Source of the DNA: Hydrogenovibrio sp965140365 | GTDB lineage: Bacteria; Pseudomonadota; Gammaproteobacteria; Thiomicrospirales; Thiomicrospiraceae | Direction: 5' to 3' (one strand) | DNA length: 64,000 nucleotides | Assembly (NCBI GenBank): GCA_965140365.1 | Contig: OZ223196.1 | Shown: positions 17,942 to 25,925 of the stretch, in pieces | Numbering within the stretch: position 1 is the first letter of the stretch | Layout of the letters: the number at the start of each line of letters is the position of its first letter | Notes under the pieces: model-generated | Told to the model about the DNA's origin: nothing | The model's database searches: none | What the model saw: only the letters and a program-made list of their open reading frames with translations | Program-made: the position numbers and the translations under genes

Positions 17942-19585
17942 ATGAAATCCTCCAAACTCTTCGTACAATGTCTTGAAAACGAGCAAGTTGAATACGTATT
18001 CGGAATTCCCGGCGAAGAGAATATGGATATGATGGACGCCCTGCTCGATTCCAAAATCCGCTTTATTACTTGCCGTCACGAACAAGGCGCCGCTTTTATG
18101 GCCGACGTTTACGGCCGTTTAACCGGCAAGGCGGGCGTTTGTCTTTCCACCCTAGGCCCAGGGGCAACCAATCTGGTGACCGGCGTAGCCGATGCGAATA
18201 TGGACAATTCACCAGTCGTGGCCATTGCCGGTCAAGCCGCCACCACTCGTTTGCATAAAGAATCGCATCAGGTCGTCGATTTGGTCAATCTATTCAAACC
18301 GATTACCAAATACGCCACTCAAGTATTAGAACCGGAAATTCTGCCGGAAGTGGTTCGTAAAGCATTTAAACTCGCTCAAGCCGAAAAACCCGGGGCCGCT
18401 TTTATCGACTTTCCAGAAAACGTCAGTGAAATGACCACACCGGAAAAACCTCTCCCGGTTGTGGAAACACGACTCAGTTTGGCAGATCATAAACTCATCG
18501 ATAAAGTCGCCAAAATTATTCAAAAAGCATCAAAACCTATGATTCTGGTCGGCAACGGTGCCGTTCGTGCCAAAGCCACTTCACAACTAGAAGCCTTTTC
18601 CAATCATTACCAAATTCCATTGGTGAATACTTTTATGGCCAAAGGTGCTGTGCCCCACTACAAAAATCCGTTGTCGGTCGGCACCGCCGGATTGCAAAAA
18701 GGCGACTATGAAAACGCCGGTTTTGCCGAATCGGATTTGGTGATTTGTGTGGGGTTTGATATGGTCGAATACCATCCTCACCTATGGAATCCGAACCGCG
18801 AACACACGATCATTCACATCGACACTTTCCCCGCAGAAGTCGATTACAGCTACATTCCCGATGTGGAATTAATCGGAAACATCGGTCGAAACCTGAAAGC
18901 TCTGACCGAAAAATTACCGAAAAAAGAATCGGTTCCAACCCCTTTTCCATTACGCGAATCGATGATTCAGGAAATGAATCGCATGGGCGACAGCGATGCC
19001 TGGCCCATGAAGCCGCAAAAAATTATCTGGGATTTGCGGACAGCGATGCATAAAGAAGACATTGCCATTTGCGATGTCGGCGCTCATAAAATGTGGATGG
19101 CGCGTTTTTTCCGTTCCGAAGTGCCCAATACCTGCATTATTTCCAATGGGTTTGCCAGCATGGGAATCGCCGTTCCCGGAGCCATTGGAGCTAAACTGGC
19201 TTTTCCCGAAAAAGCGATTGTCGCTGTCACCGGTGATGCCGGCTTTATGATGAACGCCCAGGAAATCGAAACCGCACTGCGTTGTGAAACCCCAATAGTG
19301 GTCCTGATTTGGAATGATAGCCAATATGGTTTGATTAACTGGAAACAAAACCGTCGTTACGGCCGGCCCGCTTACATTGATTTTAAAAATCCGGATTTCG
19401 TCAAATACGCTGAATCCTTTGGTGCCACCGGTGTTCGAATCAACGCGGCCAATGAATTGCTTCCCGCTTTAAAAACCGCCTTAAATAACCATACGGTAAC
19501 CATCATTGACTGCCCGGTGGATTATTCGGAAAACAGCCGTTTAACAGAACTGCTTGGAAATGTCATTTCGGAAATTGAATCTTGA
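17942..19585 (+). CDS. Thiamine-diphosphate enzyme, acetolactate synthase large subunit (AlsS-like)
   Basis: A 547-residue ThDP-dependent enzyme. Domains in order: pyrimidine-binding (1-170, catalytic Glu in CRHEQGAAFMADVYGRLTG), central Rossmann-like (about 190-330), and PP-binding (about 360-545) with the metal motif GDAGFMMNAQEIETA near residue 431. By remembered comparison it resembles the catabolic Bacillus-type AlsS (NDSQYGLINW; KYAESFGATG), which makes acetolactate from two pyruvates without FAD. No alsD or ilvN is adjacent, so the pathway (diacetyl/acetoin or branched-chain) is open. Promoter and 5' leader are shared with a palindromic hairpin. Confidence 0.8.
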   Translation: MKSSKLFVQCLENEQVEYVFGIPGEENMDMMDALLDSKIRFITCRHEQGAAFMADVYGRLTGKAGVCLSTLGPGATNLVTGVADANMDNSPVVAIAGQAATTRLHKESHQVVDLVNLFKPITKYATQVLEPEILPEVVRKAFKLAQAEKPGAAFIDFPENVSEMTTPEKPLPVVETRLSLADHKLIDKVAKIIQKASKPMILVGNGAVRAKATSQLEAFSNHYQIPLVNTFMAKGAVPHYKNPLSVGTAGLQKGDYENAGFAESDLVICVGFDMVEYHPHLWNPNREHTIIHIDTFPAEVDYSYIPDVELIGNIGRNLKALTEKLPKKESVPTPFPLRESMIQEMNRMGDSDAWPMKPQKIIWDLRTAMHKEDIAICDVGAHKMWMARFFRSEVPNTCIISNGFASMGIAVPGAIGAKLAFPEKAIVAVTGDAGFMMNAQEIETALRCETPIVVLIWNDSQYGLINWKQNRRYGRPAYIDFKNPDFVKYAESFGATGVRINAANELLPALKTALNNHTVTIIDCPVDYSENSRLTELLGNVISEIES

Positions 19586-19678
19586 TGGCTGAAAAAAGTT
19601 AATAAGATTTTTTACTCATGAAAAATCCAAAAGGAACCTCTATACTAGGGTTTTCCATTCCAGTATTGCGGATATTCT

Positions 19679-20017
19679 ATGATTTACATTAAATGCGATG
19701 CCCAAAACCAAATCCAAGACATCACCTTTTCGGAAACCGAAGGTTACATCGAATCGAGTGTGTTTGACCCGCAAGTCAAAGCGTTTTTACAAAATACCCA
19801 GAACGAAGAACTCATTAAAGAAGTGCTTAACAAGCTCGATTTGGATATGGTTCGTGTCATTGAAGATATGGTTGATTTGATGATTGAAAAACGCTTGATT
19901 CTGTTCACGGATCTGCCGCAACCGGTTCAGAATAAACTCTTGTTCAAACGCTCTTTACGAGAATCCTTGAACCCGGAAATCAGTCTGATCGACGATGAAG
20001 AAACCCTGAATTTCTAA
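19679..20017 (+). CDS. Conserved small acidic protein of gammaproteobacteria
   Basis: A 112-residue soluble protein with no signal peptide. It resembles small proteins often named 'tryptophan synthase subunit beta like' in Pseudomonas and Marinobacter (pattern: N-terminal beta strands YIKCDAQNQI, then LDLDMVRVIEDMVDLMIEKRLI and FTDLPQPVQNKLLFKRSLRESL, then an acidic tail). The name is misleading: it has no tryptophan synthase domain. A TATACT -10-like element lies near 19638. Function unknown. Confidence 0.7.
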   Translation: MIYIKCDAQNQIQDITFSETEGYIESSVFDPQVKAFLQNTQNEELIKEVLNKLDLDMVRVIEDMVDLMIEKRLILFTDLPQPVQNKLLFKRSLRESLNPEISLIDDEETLNF

Positions 20018-20037
20018 ACCATGAAATTTTGGCGTTT

Positions 20038-20615
20038 TCAATCCAGATATGTTGTCACCTTTTCAACCGGTTTACGACCGGATTCCCCGACACAAGCCGG
20101 TTTACCCATGTACAAAGCCCCAATCAACTCCACCTGATTAGAATCGATTTGTAAGGCATTAAAGGTCCTTTTATCCTGAATAACCGGCCCGGTACTCCAC
20201 TGCACACCCAGGCCTAATTCCCAAGCCGCCAACTGAAAATTTTGAATGGCGCAGCTACAGGCGGCGTAATCCTCTTTGCACATAACCGGATCGGCGTTTA
20301 AAACCTGCCCTACCAAAACAATTTTGGGAATGGCTTGAAATTTAAAAACCGCTTTATCATAAATTTCGTTAAAGGCATCGGTTTTTGGATCGGCTCGCTT
20401 CTTCGCACGGCTATCCGCATAGATATGCGCCAAAGTCGCTTGCATGTCGGATCCCAGTACCAAAAGCGCCAGGGTTCCGTAACTTTATGATTGGGTGCCC
20501 AAATAGCGGCTTCCAGGCACTGATCAATCCATTCCGCTTTGACTGGAGCTGAAGTGAACTGATAAACACTGCGACGTGATTTAATTGTCTGTAAGATTGA
20601 CATAGAATAACTCAT
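20038..20615 (-). pseudogene. Nitroreductase-family gene with a frameshift
   Basis: The N-terminal part (start 20615 or 20603, SILQTIKSRRSVYQF...APNHKVTEPWRF) and the C-terminal part (LGSDMQATLAHIY...VEKVTTYLD) are two pieces of one FMN-dependent nitroreductase of about 190 residues, in different frames. The switch falls at the A-run 20462-20465 (TTTT on the coding strand); one extra T would restore a continuous reading frame. Either the gene is recently inactivated or the base is a sequencing error in a homopolymer. Otherwise all parts of the fold are present. It is divergent from the OxyR-like regulator, which could control it. Confidence 0.8.
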
Positions 20616-20884
20616 GAATAACTACGGTATTTAAACTTGGATAAACTGTAACAAATTGTGAATAAAATCTTGAGTAAAGTTTATTCAAGCGGTTATCCAC
20701 AATTCTTTCACATCTCATACAGTAAAAAATAGTCCAATTCTTATTAGGGTTATAAACAGGCTAACAAATTGAATTCAAAATCAAAATACAACTTATCCTT
20801 GTTATTGGGCCTCACTAAGAGAAATAAAAAGAACAAAACAAAATAAAGAATACATAAATATATACTTAAGTGTGAATAATCAGA

Positions 20885-21811
20885 ATGACATTAAACGAAC
20901 TGAAATATTTAGTGGAATTGGCAAAAGAAAAACATTTTCGAAAAGCATCGGAAAATTGTTTCGTCAGTCAGCCAACCCTAAGTATCGCCATTAAAAAACT
21001 TGAAGACGAACTGAATGTAAATTTGTTTGAAAGACGCAAAAACGATGTCTTAATCACGCCAATTGGCCAACAAGTGGTCGATTTGGCAGAAGAAATCATT
21101 CAAAAAACCAAAACCATCAAGCAAATTACCCAAGATGAACAGTCTCAAACCACTGAATTAAAGTTAGGTGTGATTTATACCATTGGGCCTTACCTGTTAC
21201 CTTACCTGATTTCTGAATTTCATCAGAAAGCGCAAAACATTCGTTTATCCATTGAAGAAAATTACACTCATGAGCTGGCTAAAAAATTGCACAGTGGTGA
21301 ATTGGACATTATTATTGTCTCCTTGCCCTTTTCGGAACCGAATACCGAAGTGTTTCCACTTTACGAAGAAAATTTTGTAGTGGCCATGCCGAAAGATCAT
21401 CCATTGGCTGAAAGGGACGAAATTGCTTTAGAAGAAGTGCATAACGAAACCGTTTTACTCTTGGGGGCCGGTCATTGTTTTCGCGATCAAGTGATAGAAG
21501 CCTACCCGAGTTTGATGCATTTGAATTATCAAAGTAATCCATTACAAAAAACACTTGAAGGCAGCTCATTGGAAACCATTCGTTATATGGTGGCTTCAGG
21601 AGCTGGTATTACCGTGTTACCCTGTACCGCCTGTCAAAATCAGGACGATTTGCTGGTGTACAAGCCGCTTAAAACACCTATTGCAAAACGGGAAGTGGTC
21701 ATGGCCTGGCGAAAAAGCTTTCCAAGACATAAAGTGTTACAAACCTTTAAAGAAACCTTCGATGGTATTAAGTTACCCTGTACTCTTAAACCGGATTTAA
21801 AAGAAGAATAA
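20885..21811 (+). CDS. OxyR-like LysR-family regulator
   Basis: A 308-residue LysR regulator: winged helix-turn-helix at residues 1-60 (HFRKASENCFVSQPTLSIAIKK spans the recognition region), effector domain from about 90. The effector domain has the OxyR hallmark GHCFRDQ with Cys198 at the position of E. coli Cys199, and SSLETIRYMVASGAGITVLP. The resolving cysteine expected nine residues later (E. coli Cys208) is absent (AYPSL). So peroxide sensing by an intramolecular disulfide is unlikely in the classic form; Cys247/Cys250 (PCTAC) could substitute. Five bases separate it from mlaA. Confidence 0.8.
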   Translation: MTLNELKYLVELAKEKHFRKASENCFVSQPTLSIAIKKLEDELNVNLFERRKNDVLITPIGQQVVDLAEEIIQKTKTIKQITQDEQSQTTELKLGVIYTIGPYLLPYLISEFHQKAQNIRLSIEENYTHELAKKLHSGELDIIIVSLPFSEPNTEVFPLYEENFVVAMPKDHPLAERDEIALEEVHNETVLLLGAGHCFRDQVIEAYPSLMHLNYQSNPLQKTLEGSSLETIRYMVASGAGITVLPCTACQNQDDLLVYKPLKTPIAKREVVMAWRKSFPRHKVLQTFKETFDGIKLPCTLKPDLKEE

Positions 21812-21816
21812 GTACT

Positions 21817-22581
21817 GTGATTCGATTAAAAAACGCCCTATTTGCTGTCTGTTTAAGTTTGATGACGATTACAATCCAAGCCGATGACGATATTCTCAAA
21901 GATTATGAATTTCCGACTCAACCGGCCATGAACACACAAGACCCTTATGAAGACTATAACCGGGCGGTTTATCAGTTTAATATGGCGTTTAACGATGCTA
22001 TTGGAGAACCCGTCGCAGGCGCTTATAACCGTTATGTTCCGAGCCCTGCGCGAACCGGTATCGGGAACTTTTTCCGGAATTTAAAAGAACCTTTGAATAC
22101 CGTTAATGCGTTTTTTCAGGGAAATGTTGAAGCCGGGTTAACCAGTTTTATGCGGTTAGCGATCAATACCACTTTCGGGTTATTTGGGATATTGGACATC
22201 GCCACGCCAGCCGGCTTGACTTACGAAAAAGAAGATTTAGGACAAACCCTTTATAAATGGGGCGTGTGGTCGGAAGCCTCTTTTTTCATGGTACCGATTC
22301 TCGGGCCTTATACCACGCGGGAATTGGTCGGTGGCAGTATTGATGCGGTTTATAACCCCACTTATCCGTATTTGATCGAAACCGACGATGTCGGTCGTAT
22401 TATGCTCTTTCTGGGCGAGAAATTTGTCGATTACACGCAAGTCATTACTCTGATGGGTGAAATCCGTTCACAACCCGATCCATATATTTTCATGCGTGAA
22501 AGTTATATGCAATATCGTATGAATCTCATTTATAACGGTAATCCGCCAACCCCGGATCTGGACGATTTCAATTTCGAATAA
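21817..22581 (+). CDS. mlaA: MlaA/VacJ-type outer-membrane lipid-asymmetry protein
   Basis: MlaA removes mislocalised phospholipids from the outer leaflet and passes them to MlaC and MlaFEDB. The 254-residue protein (GTG start) carries the family body: DPYEDYNRAVYQFNMAFND, RTGIGNFFRNLKEPLNTVNAFFQG, GLFGILDIATPAGL, WGVWSEASFFMVPILGP. Classic MlaA is a lipoprotein, but no proper lipobox is seen: the only N-terminal Cys (FAVC) has Val at -1, and TIQA-DDD looks like a signal peptidase I site. The other mla genes are not in the window. Confidence 0.9.
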   Translation: MIRLKNALFAVCLSLMTITIQADDDILKDYEFPTQPAMNTQDPYEDYNRAVYQFNMAFNDAIGEPVAGAYNRYVPSPARTGIGNFFRNLKEPLNTVNAFFQGNVEAGLTSFMRLAINTTFGLFGILDIATPAGLTYEKEDLGQTLYKWGVWSEASFFMVPILGPYTTRELVGGSIDAVYNPTYPYLIETDDVGRIMLFLGEKFVDYTQVITLMGEIRSQPDPYIFMRESYMQYRMNLIYNGNPPTPDLDDFNFE

Positions 22582-22587
22582 ATATAG

Positions 22588-22747
22588 GAGAGCTTTGCAT
22601 GAGATGGATACACGGCTAAAAATGGCTAAAATTTTCCTGAATGTCGTTGAAAAACTCGTTAATAGCCAGCTATTAGCTTCGTTTTCCGCCTAATTCAGAA
22701 GAATTTTATTTCATTTTTTCCTCGTGCCCCACTCGTGCAAAGCTCTC
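22588..22747. mobile_element. 160-bp MITE-like element, copy 1
   Basis: Ends are 16-bp inverted repeats GAGAGCTTTGCATGAG and CTCGTGCAAAGCTCTC (15 of 16 pair). The interior has no coding sequence but contains a TAATAGC-CA-GCTATTA hairpin. It is about 94% identical over its full length to the copy at 30770-30929 and the same length. No clean target duplication is seen here. It lies just after mlaA in a 312-base gap. The TIR sequence recalls IS5-family ends, but no transposase is present. Confidence 0.8.
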
Positions 22748-22825
22748 ATATTCTTTTAAGAGCCGTAAATTACTCTCTAATCGATTTAATAAAAAAATAT
22801 ATGGTAGGGGGAGTGAAAATCAATT

Positions 22826-22856
22826 TAAAGCTTCTTGAGGACATTCAGAAGCTTTA
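22826..22856. terminator. Hairpin terminator for the mrp operon
   Basis: A 10-bp stem (TAAAGCTTCT / AGAAGCTTTA) with a short loop, 38 bases beyond the mrpG stop on the minus strand, followed there by an AT-rich stretch. It probably ends the mrp transcript. Confidence 0.6.
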
Positions 22857-22893
22857 TCGTTAAATGATATTAATGGTAATTTAGTGTTTGAAT

Positions 22894-23220
22894 TCAATCG
22901 ATACGATTTTGGGTTTTATCGACTTGTTTGATTTTGATGTGTAAGGCCGCTTTAGCCATTAAGTGCGCGCTGACCGGCGCGGTGATGAACAAAAAGAAGG
23001 TCACTAGGATTTCGTGCAGACTGACGCCGTCCTTATCCAGACTGAAGTATAGAACAGAGGCCAATAAAATGGCGCCAACCCCCAAAGTGGTGGCTTTGGT
23101 CGGCCCGTGCAGACGCATGAAGAAATCTGGCAGTTTAAAGAGCCCGATGGAGCCCACCAGTGTGAAGAAAGCGCCAATGAGAATCAGCGCGGCTAAAAGA
23201 TATTCCAACATGATGCTCAC
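22894..23220 (-). CDS. mrpG: Na+/H+ antiporter subunit MrpG
   Basis: Last gene of a six-cistron Mrp operon. A 108-residue protein with three membrane helices and the MrpG signature GSIGLFKLPDFFMRLHGPTKATTLGVGAI. Required for assembly of the hetero-oligomeric antiporter. A GTG at 23220 and an ATG at 23211 are both possible starts; AAGGTGA six bases before the ATG slightly favours 23211. Confidence 0.92.
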   Translation of the reverse strand: MSIMLEYLLAALILIGAFFTLVGSIGLFKLPDFFMRLHGPTKATTLGVGAILLASVLYFSLDKDGVSLHEILVTFFLFITAPVSAHLMAKAALHIKIKQVDKTQNRID

Positions 23221-23221
23221 C

Positions 23222-23491
23222 TTATTCCATGATGTCGCCGCGGAGCAGGTATTTGCTTAAGGCGACGGTACCGACAAATCCCATCACCGCAATCAATAAC
23301 GCCGCTTCAAAATACAGTGGACTGCCCAAGTACAATCCAAACAGAATCAATAAGGCGATGGAATTGATGTACAGCGTGTCCAACGCCAGAATGCGATCGG
23401 GAATGTCCGGTCCTTTCAATAATCGGTAAAAACTCAACACCAACGCCAGACTCACCATGACGAAAGCGATTTCCAAAACGGTTTCTAACAT
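23222..23491 (-). CDS. mrpF: Na+/H+ antiporter subunit MrpF
   Basis: An 89-residue protein with three helices and the conserved GPDIPDRILALDTL loop of MrpF. It overlaps mrpE by seven bases and is one base from mrpG, showing tight translational coupling within the antiporter operon. Confidence 0.93.
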   Translation of the reverse strand: MLETVLEIAFVMVSLALVLSFYRLLKGPDIPDRILALDTLYINSIALLILFGLYLGSPLYFEAALLIAVMGFVGTVALSKYLLRGDIME

Positions 23492-23985
23492 GACTCAAAA
23501 ATCTCCATTAGCGGCTGCTCATAGCGTTGTTTGATTTCCTGAATGGTTTCGGCCGGGTCTTCGACATGCAACGCGTGTACCAGCAATTGCTTGCGGTCTT
23601 CCGACAAATCACAGGAAACGGTGCCCGGCGTCAGGGAAATGGTATTGGCCAGAAAACTGATACCAAGCGGATGTTGGATGTCCAGATCAATGGTAATGAA
23701 ACCCGGTTTTAAATGGTCTTTCGGCCCTAAAATCAACTTGGCGACCGCTACATTCGCCACCAAAATGTCCCATAGCACTATGCCGAAAAAGCGTAATTGG
23801 GTCCACGGACGGCTCAAACAGACTTTTTCCTGCCAGAAAACCGCTGTAATCATCGGAATAACTAAGGCTAACACTAGGCCGAGCACCATGTGTCCGGCGC
23901 TGAAATTATTGTTCAATAATAACCAGATCAGCCATAAAAACAGGCTCAATACCGGATGGGGCAATAATGTCTTCAATCGCATCAC
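23485..23985 (-). CDS. mrpE: Na+/H+ antiporter subunit MrpE
   Basis: A 166-residue protein with two N-terminal helices and a cytoplasmic C-terminal domain containing the family pattern SLTPGTVSCDLSEDRKQLLVHAL. Completes the membrane complex with MrpF and MrpG; nine bases downstream of mrpD. Confidence 0.92.
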   Translation of the reverse strand: MMRLKTLLPHPVLSLFLWLIWLLLNNNFSAGHMVLGLVLALVIPMITAVFWQEKVCLSRPWTQLRFFGIVLWDILVANVAVAKLILGPKDHLKPGFITIDLDIQHPLGISFLANTISLTPGTVSCDLSEDRKQLLVHALHVEDPAETIQEIKQRYEQPLMEIFESC

Positions 23986-23994
23986 GTATCCTTT

Positions 23995-25512
23995 TTATCC
24001 TGTCACCGCAGGGGTGTTGAGCACCGTTTCGATATACAGTATGGGCTGCTGCAACTGCTGGGCAATTGAGTCAGTCAGTGCCGTTACCGGTGTGGCGAAA
24101 ATCACCAGCAACGGGCTGACGGCCAATAAGAATGCAACCGCGACATAAGCGTTACGGTTACAGCGTTCACCGTTCGATTCGACGTGCGGTTGAGTGTGAT
24201 AGAACAGCAGGGAACCGGAACGCGCCAAAGCGATGATCATCAACAAACCGGAAATCAATACTGTCGCCAGAATCCACCCGAACCAATCCGATGACAATGC
24301 GGCCGACAGAATCAAGACTTTTCCGAAGAAACCGGATAACGGCGGCACGCCGGTCATGGCGATGGCCACGAACATGAAAGTACCACCCAGCAAGACCGCA
24401 CGGTGCATCACCGGGCCGGAATCGAAACGGTCATCGAAATGGCCACGTCCGCGGGCAATCATATCCGCCAGCAAGAAGAAACCACCGGCCATCAGTGTGG
24501 AATGAATCAGATAATACAAAGTGGCGGAAAGGCCGGCTTCGGTGTTTAAACCGATCCCGATTAATAATGTGGCCACCGAGGTCAATACCAAATAAGCCAC
24601 TTGTTCGCGCAACCCACGGGAGGCCATGACGCCTAAAGCAGCGAGTAGCATGGTGACCAACCCGAAGCCCAGTATCCAAGGGATGTAATAGAAAGCCAGA
24701 TCCTGTGCGGTTTCCCCGAAAACGGTGCCGTGCACGCGGATAATCGCATAAAGTCCCACTTTGGTCATAATCGCAAAGAGGGCGGCGACTGGTGCTGAAG
24801 CATTGGCGTAAGCCTGTGGCAACCACAGATACAGTGGGAAAATCGCCGCTTTGATGCCGAAAACCAACAATAGCAATAAACCGGCGGCGGCGATTACGGC
24901 GTGCTCGCTTTCCGGCAATTGCGACACTTTCACCGCCATATCGGCAATGTTCAAAGTGCCGAGAATGCCGTAAAGCGCGCCGACCGCGAACAGGAATAGG
25001 GTGGAACCGATCAGATTGATGACCACATATTGCAACCCGGCTTTGGTGCGGAGACGGCCGCTGCCGTGCAACATCAATCCATAGGAAGCTAATAGCAGGA
25101 CTTCAAAGAAGACGAACAGGTTGAAGACGTCACCGGTCATGAAAGCGCCGTTCAGACCGAATAATTGGATTTGGAACAACACATGGAAATGTGACCCTTT
25201 GGCATCGATGCCGGTGCTCATAGCATACCAAAGCGCGCCGATAGCGAGAATCGACGTCATCAACACCATCAGGGCGGACAATTGATCCAGCACCAGTACG
25301 ATACCATAAGGTGCCACCCAGTTCCCGAGCGCATAGACCTGAGGTGAGTTGTCCATGGCGGTTTGCAACAACAAAACCGCAATAAACACCAGGCCTGACG
25401 TCAACAGGAAGCTTAAAGCGCGTTGTAATTTGAGGCCGCCGAAACGTGCCAATAAAAGCAGCACGCCGCCAATCAATGGCAACAGCAAAGGATAAATCGT
25501 TAAAGGCATCAT
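23995..25512 (-). CDS. mrpD: Na+/H+ antiporter subunit MrpD (NuoM/N-like)
   Basis: A 505-residue, roughly 14-helix protein related to the proton-pumping subunits of complex I. The conserved helix-5 glutamate (FVFFEVLLL) and helix-7 lysine (GIKAAIFPLYLWLP) are both present, so the ion path looks intact. It overlaps mrpC by four bases. Confidence 0.95.
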   Translation of the reverse strand: MMPLTIYPLLLPLIGGVLLLLARFGGLKLQRALSFLLTSGLVFIAVLLLQTAMDNSPQVYALGNWVAPYGIVLVLDQLSALMVLMTSILAIGALWYAMSTGIDAKGSHFHVLFQIQLFGLNGAFMTGDVFNLFVFFEVLLLASYGLMLHGSGRLRTKAGLQYVVINLIGSTLFLFAVGALYGILGTLNIADMAVKVSQLPESEHAVIAAAGLLLLLVFGIKAAIFPLYLWLPQAYANASAPVAALFAIMTKVGLYAIIRVHGTVFGETAQDLAFYYIPWILGFGLVTMLLAALGVMASRGLREQVAYLVLTSVATLLIGIGLNTEAGLSATLYYLIHSTLMAGGFFLLADMIARGRGHFDDRFDSGPVMHRAVLLGGTFMFVAIAMTGVPPLSGFFGKVLILSAALSSDWFGWILATVLISGLLMIIALARSGSLLFYHTQPHVESNGERCNRNAYVAVAFLLAVSPLLVIFATPVTALTDSIAQQLQQPILYIETVLNTPAVTG

Positions 25513-25925
25513 GGTGTTCCGTCCTCCTGATGATGAGAAGCGGAACCGTTTTTATGCAGTTTCGGTGGCACGGTATTTTCCAGAGAATCTTCATCCGGTG
25601 CCAAATGCAGACCGTCGACATGGTCGTTGCCCAATTCGGCGCGGGCTTTGAGGGATAAAACAATCAAAAAGGCAGTCATCCCGAAGGCGATGACGATGGC
25701 GGTCAGAACCAATGCTTGCGGTAACGGGTCGGTATAACCGCCTTGTTCCGGGTCAATAACGGCCGGTAAACCGATGGTCAAACGGCCCATGGTGAACAGG
25801 AAGACATTCACCGCATAAGACAGCAAAGTGATGCCCAATACCACCGGAAAGGTCCGGGCACGGAGGGTCAAAAAGACGCCGCTGGCGGTCAAAACACCAA
25901 TAACCAAAGCCACAAGAATTTCCAT
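25509..25925 (-). CDS. mrpC: Na+/H+ antiporter subunit MrpC (NuoK-like)
   Basis: A 138-residue protein with three helices (ILVALVIGVLTASGVFLTL; VVLGITLLSYAVNVFLF; LVLTAIVIAFGMTAFLIV) followed by a charged 40-residue tail longer than usual. Homologous to NuoK. Its start overlaps the last base of mrpA and its end overlaps mrpD. Confidence 0.93.
   Translation of the reverse strand: MEILVALVIGVLTASGVFLTLRARTFPVVLGITLLSYAVNVFLFTMGRLTIGLPAVIDPEQGGYTDPLPQALVLTAIVIAFGMTAFLIVLSLKARAELGNDHVDGLHLAPDEDSLENTVPPKLHKNGSASHHQEDGTP

Noticed and set aside
20038..20615. Programmed ribosomal frameshift in the nitroreductase
   Set aside because: No slippery heptamer with downstream structure is evident, and nitroreductases are not known to need one; mutation or read error is simpler.
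22588..22747. Riboswitch or small RNA in the 160-bp repeat
   Set aside because: Terminal inverted repeats, a second copy elsewhere and a direct repeat at the second copy's borders point to a mobile element.
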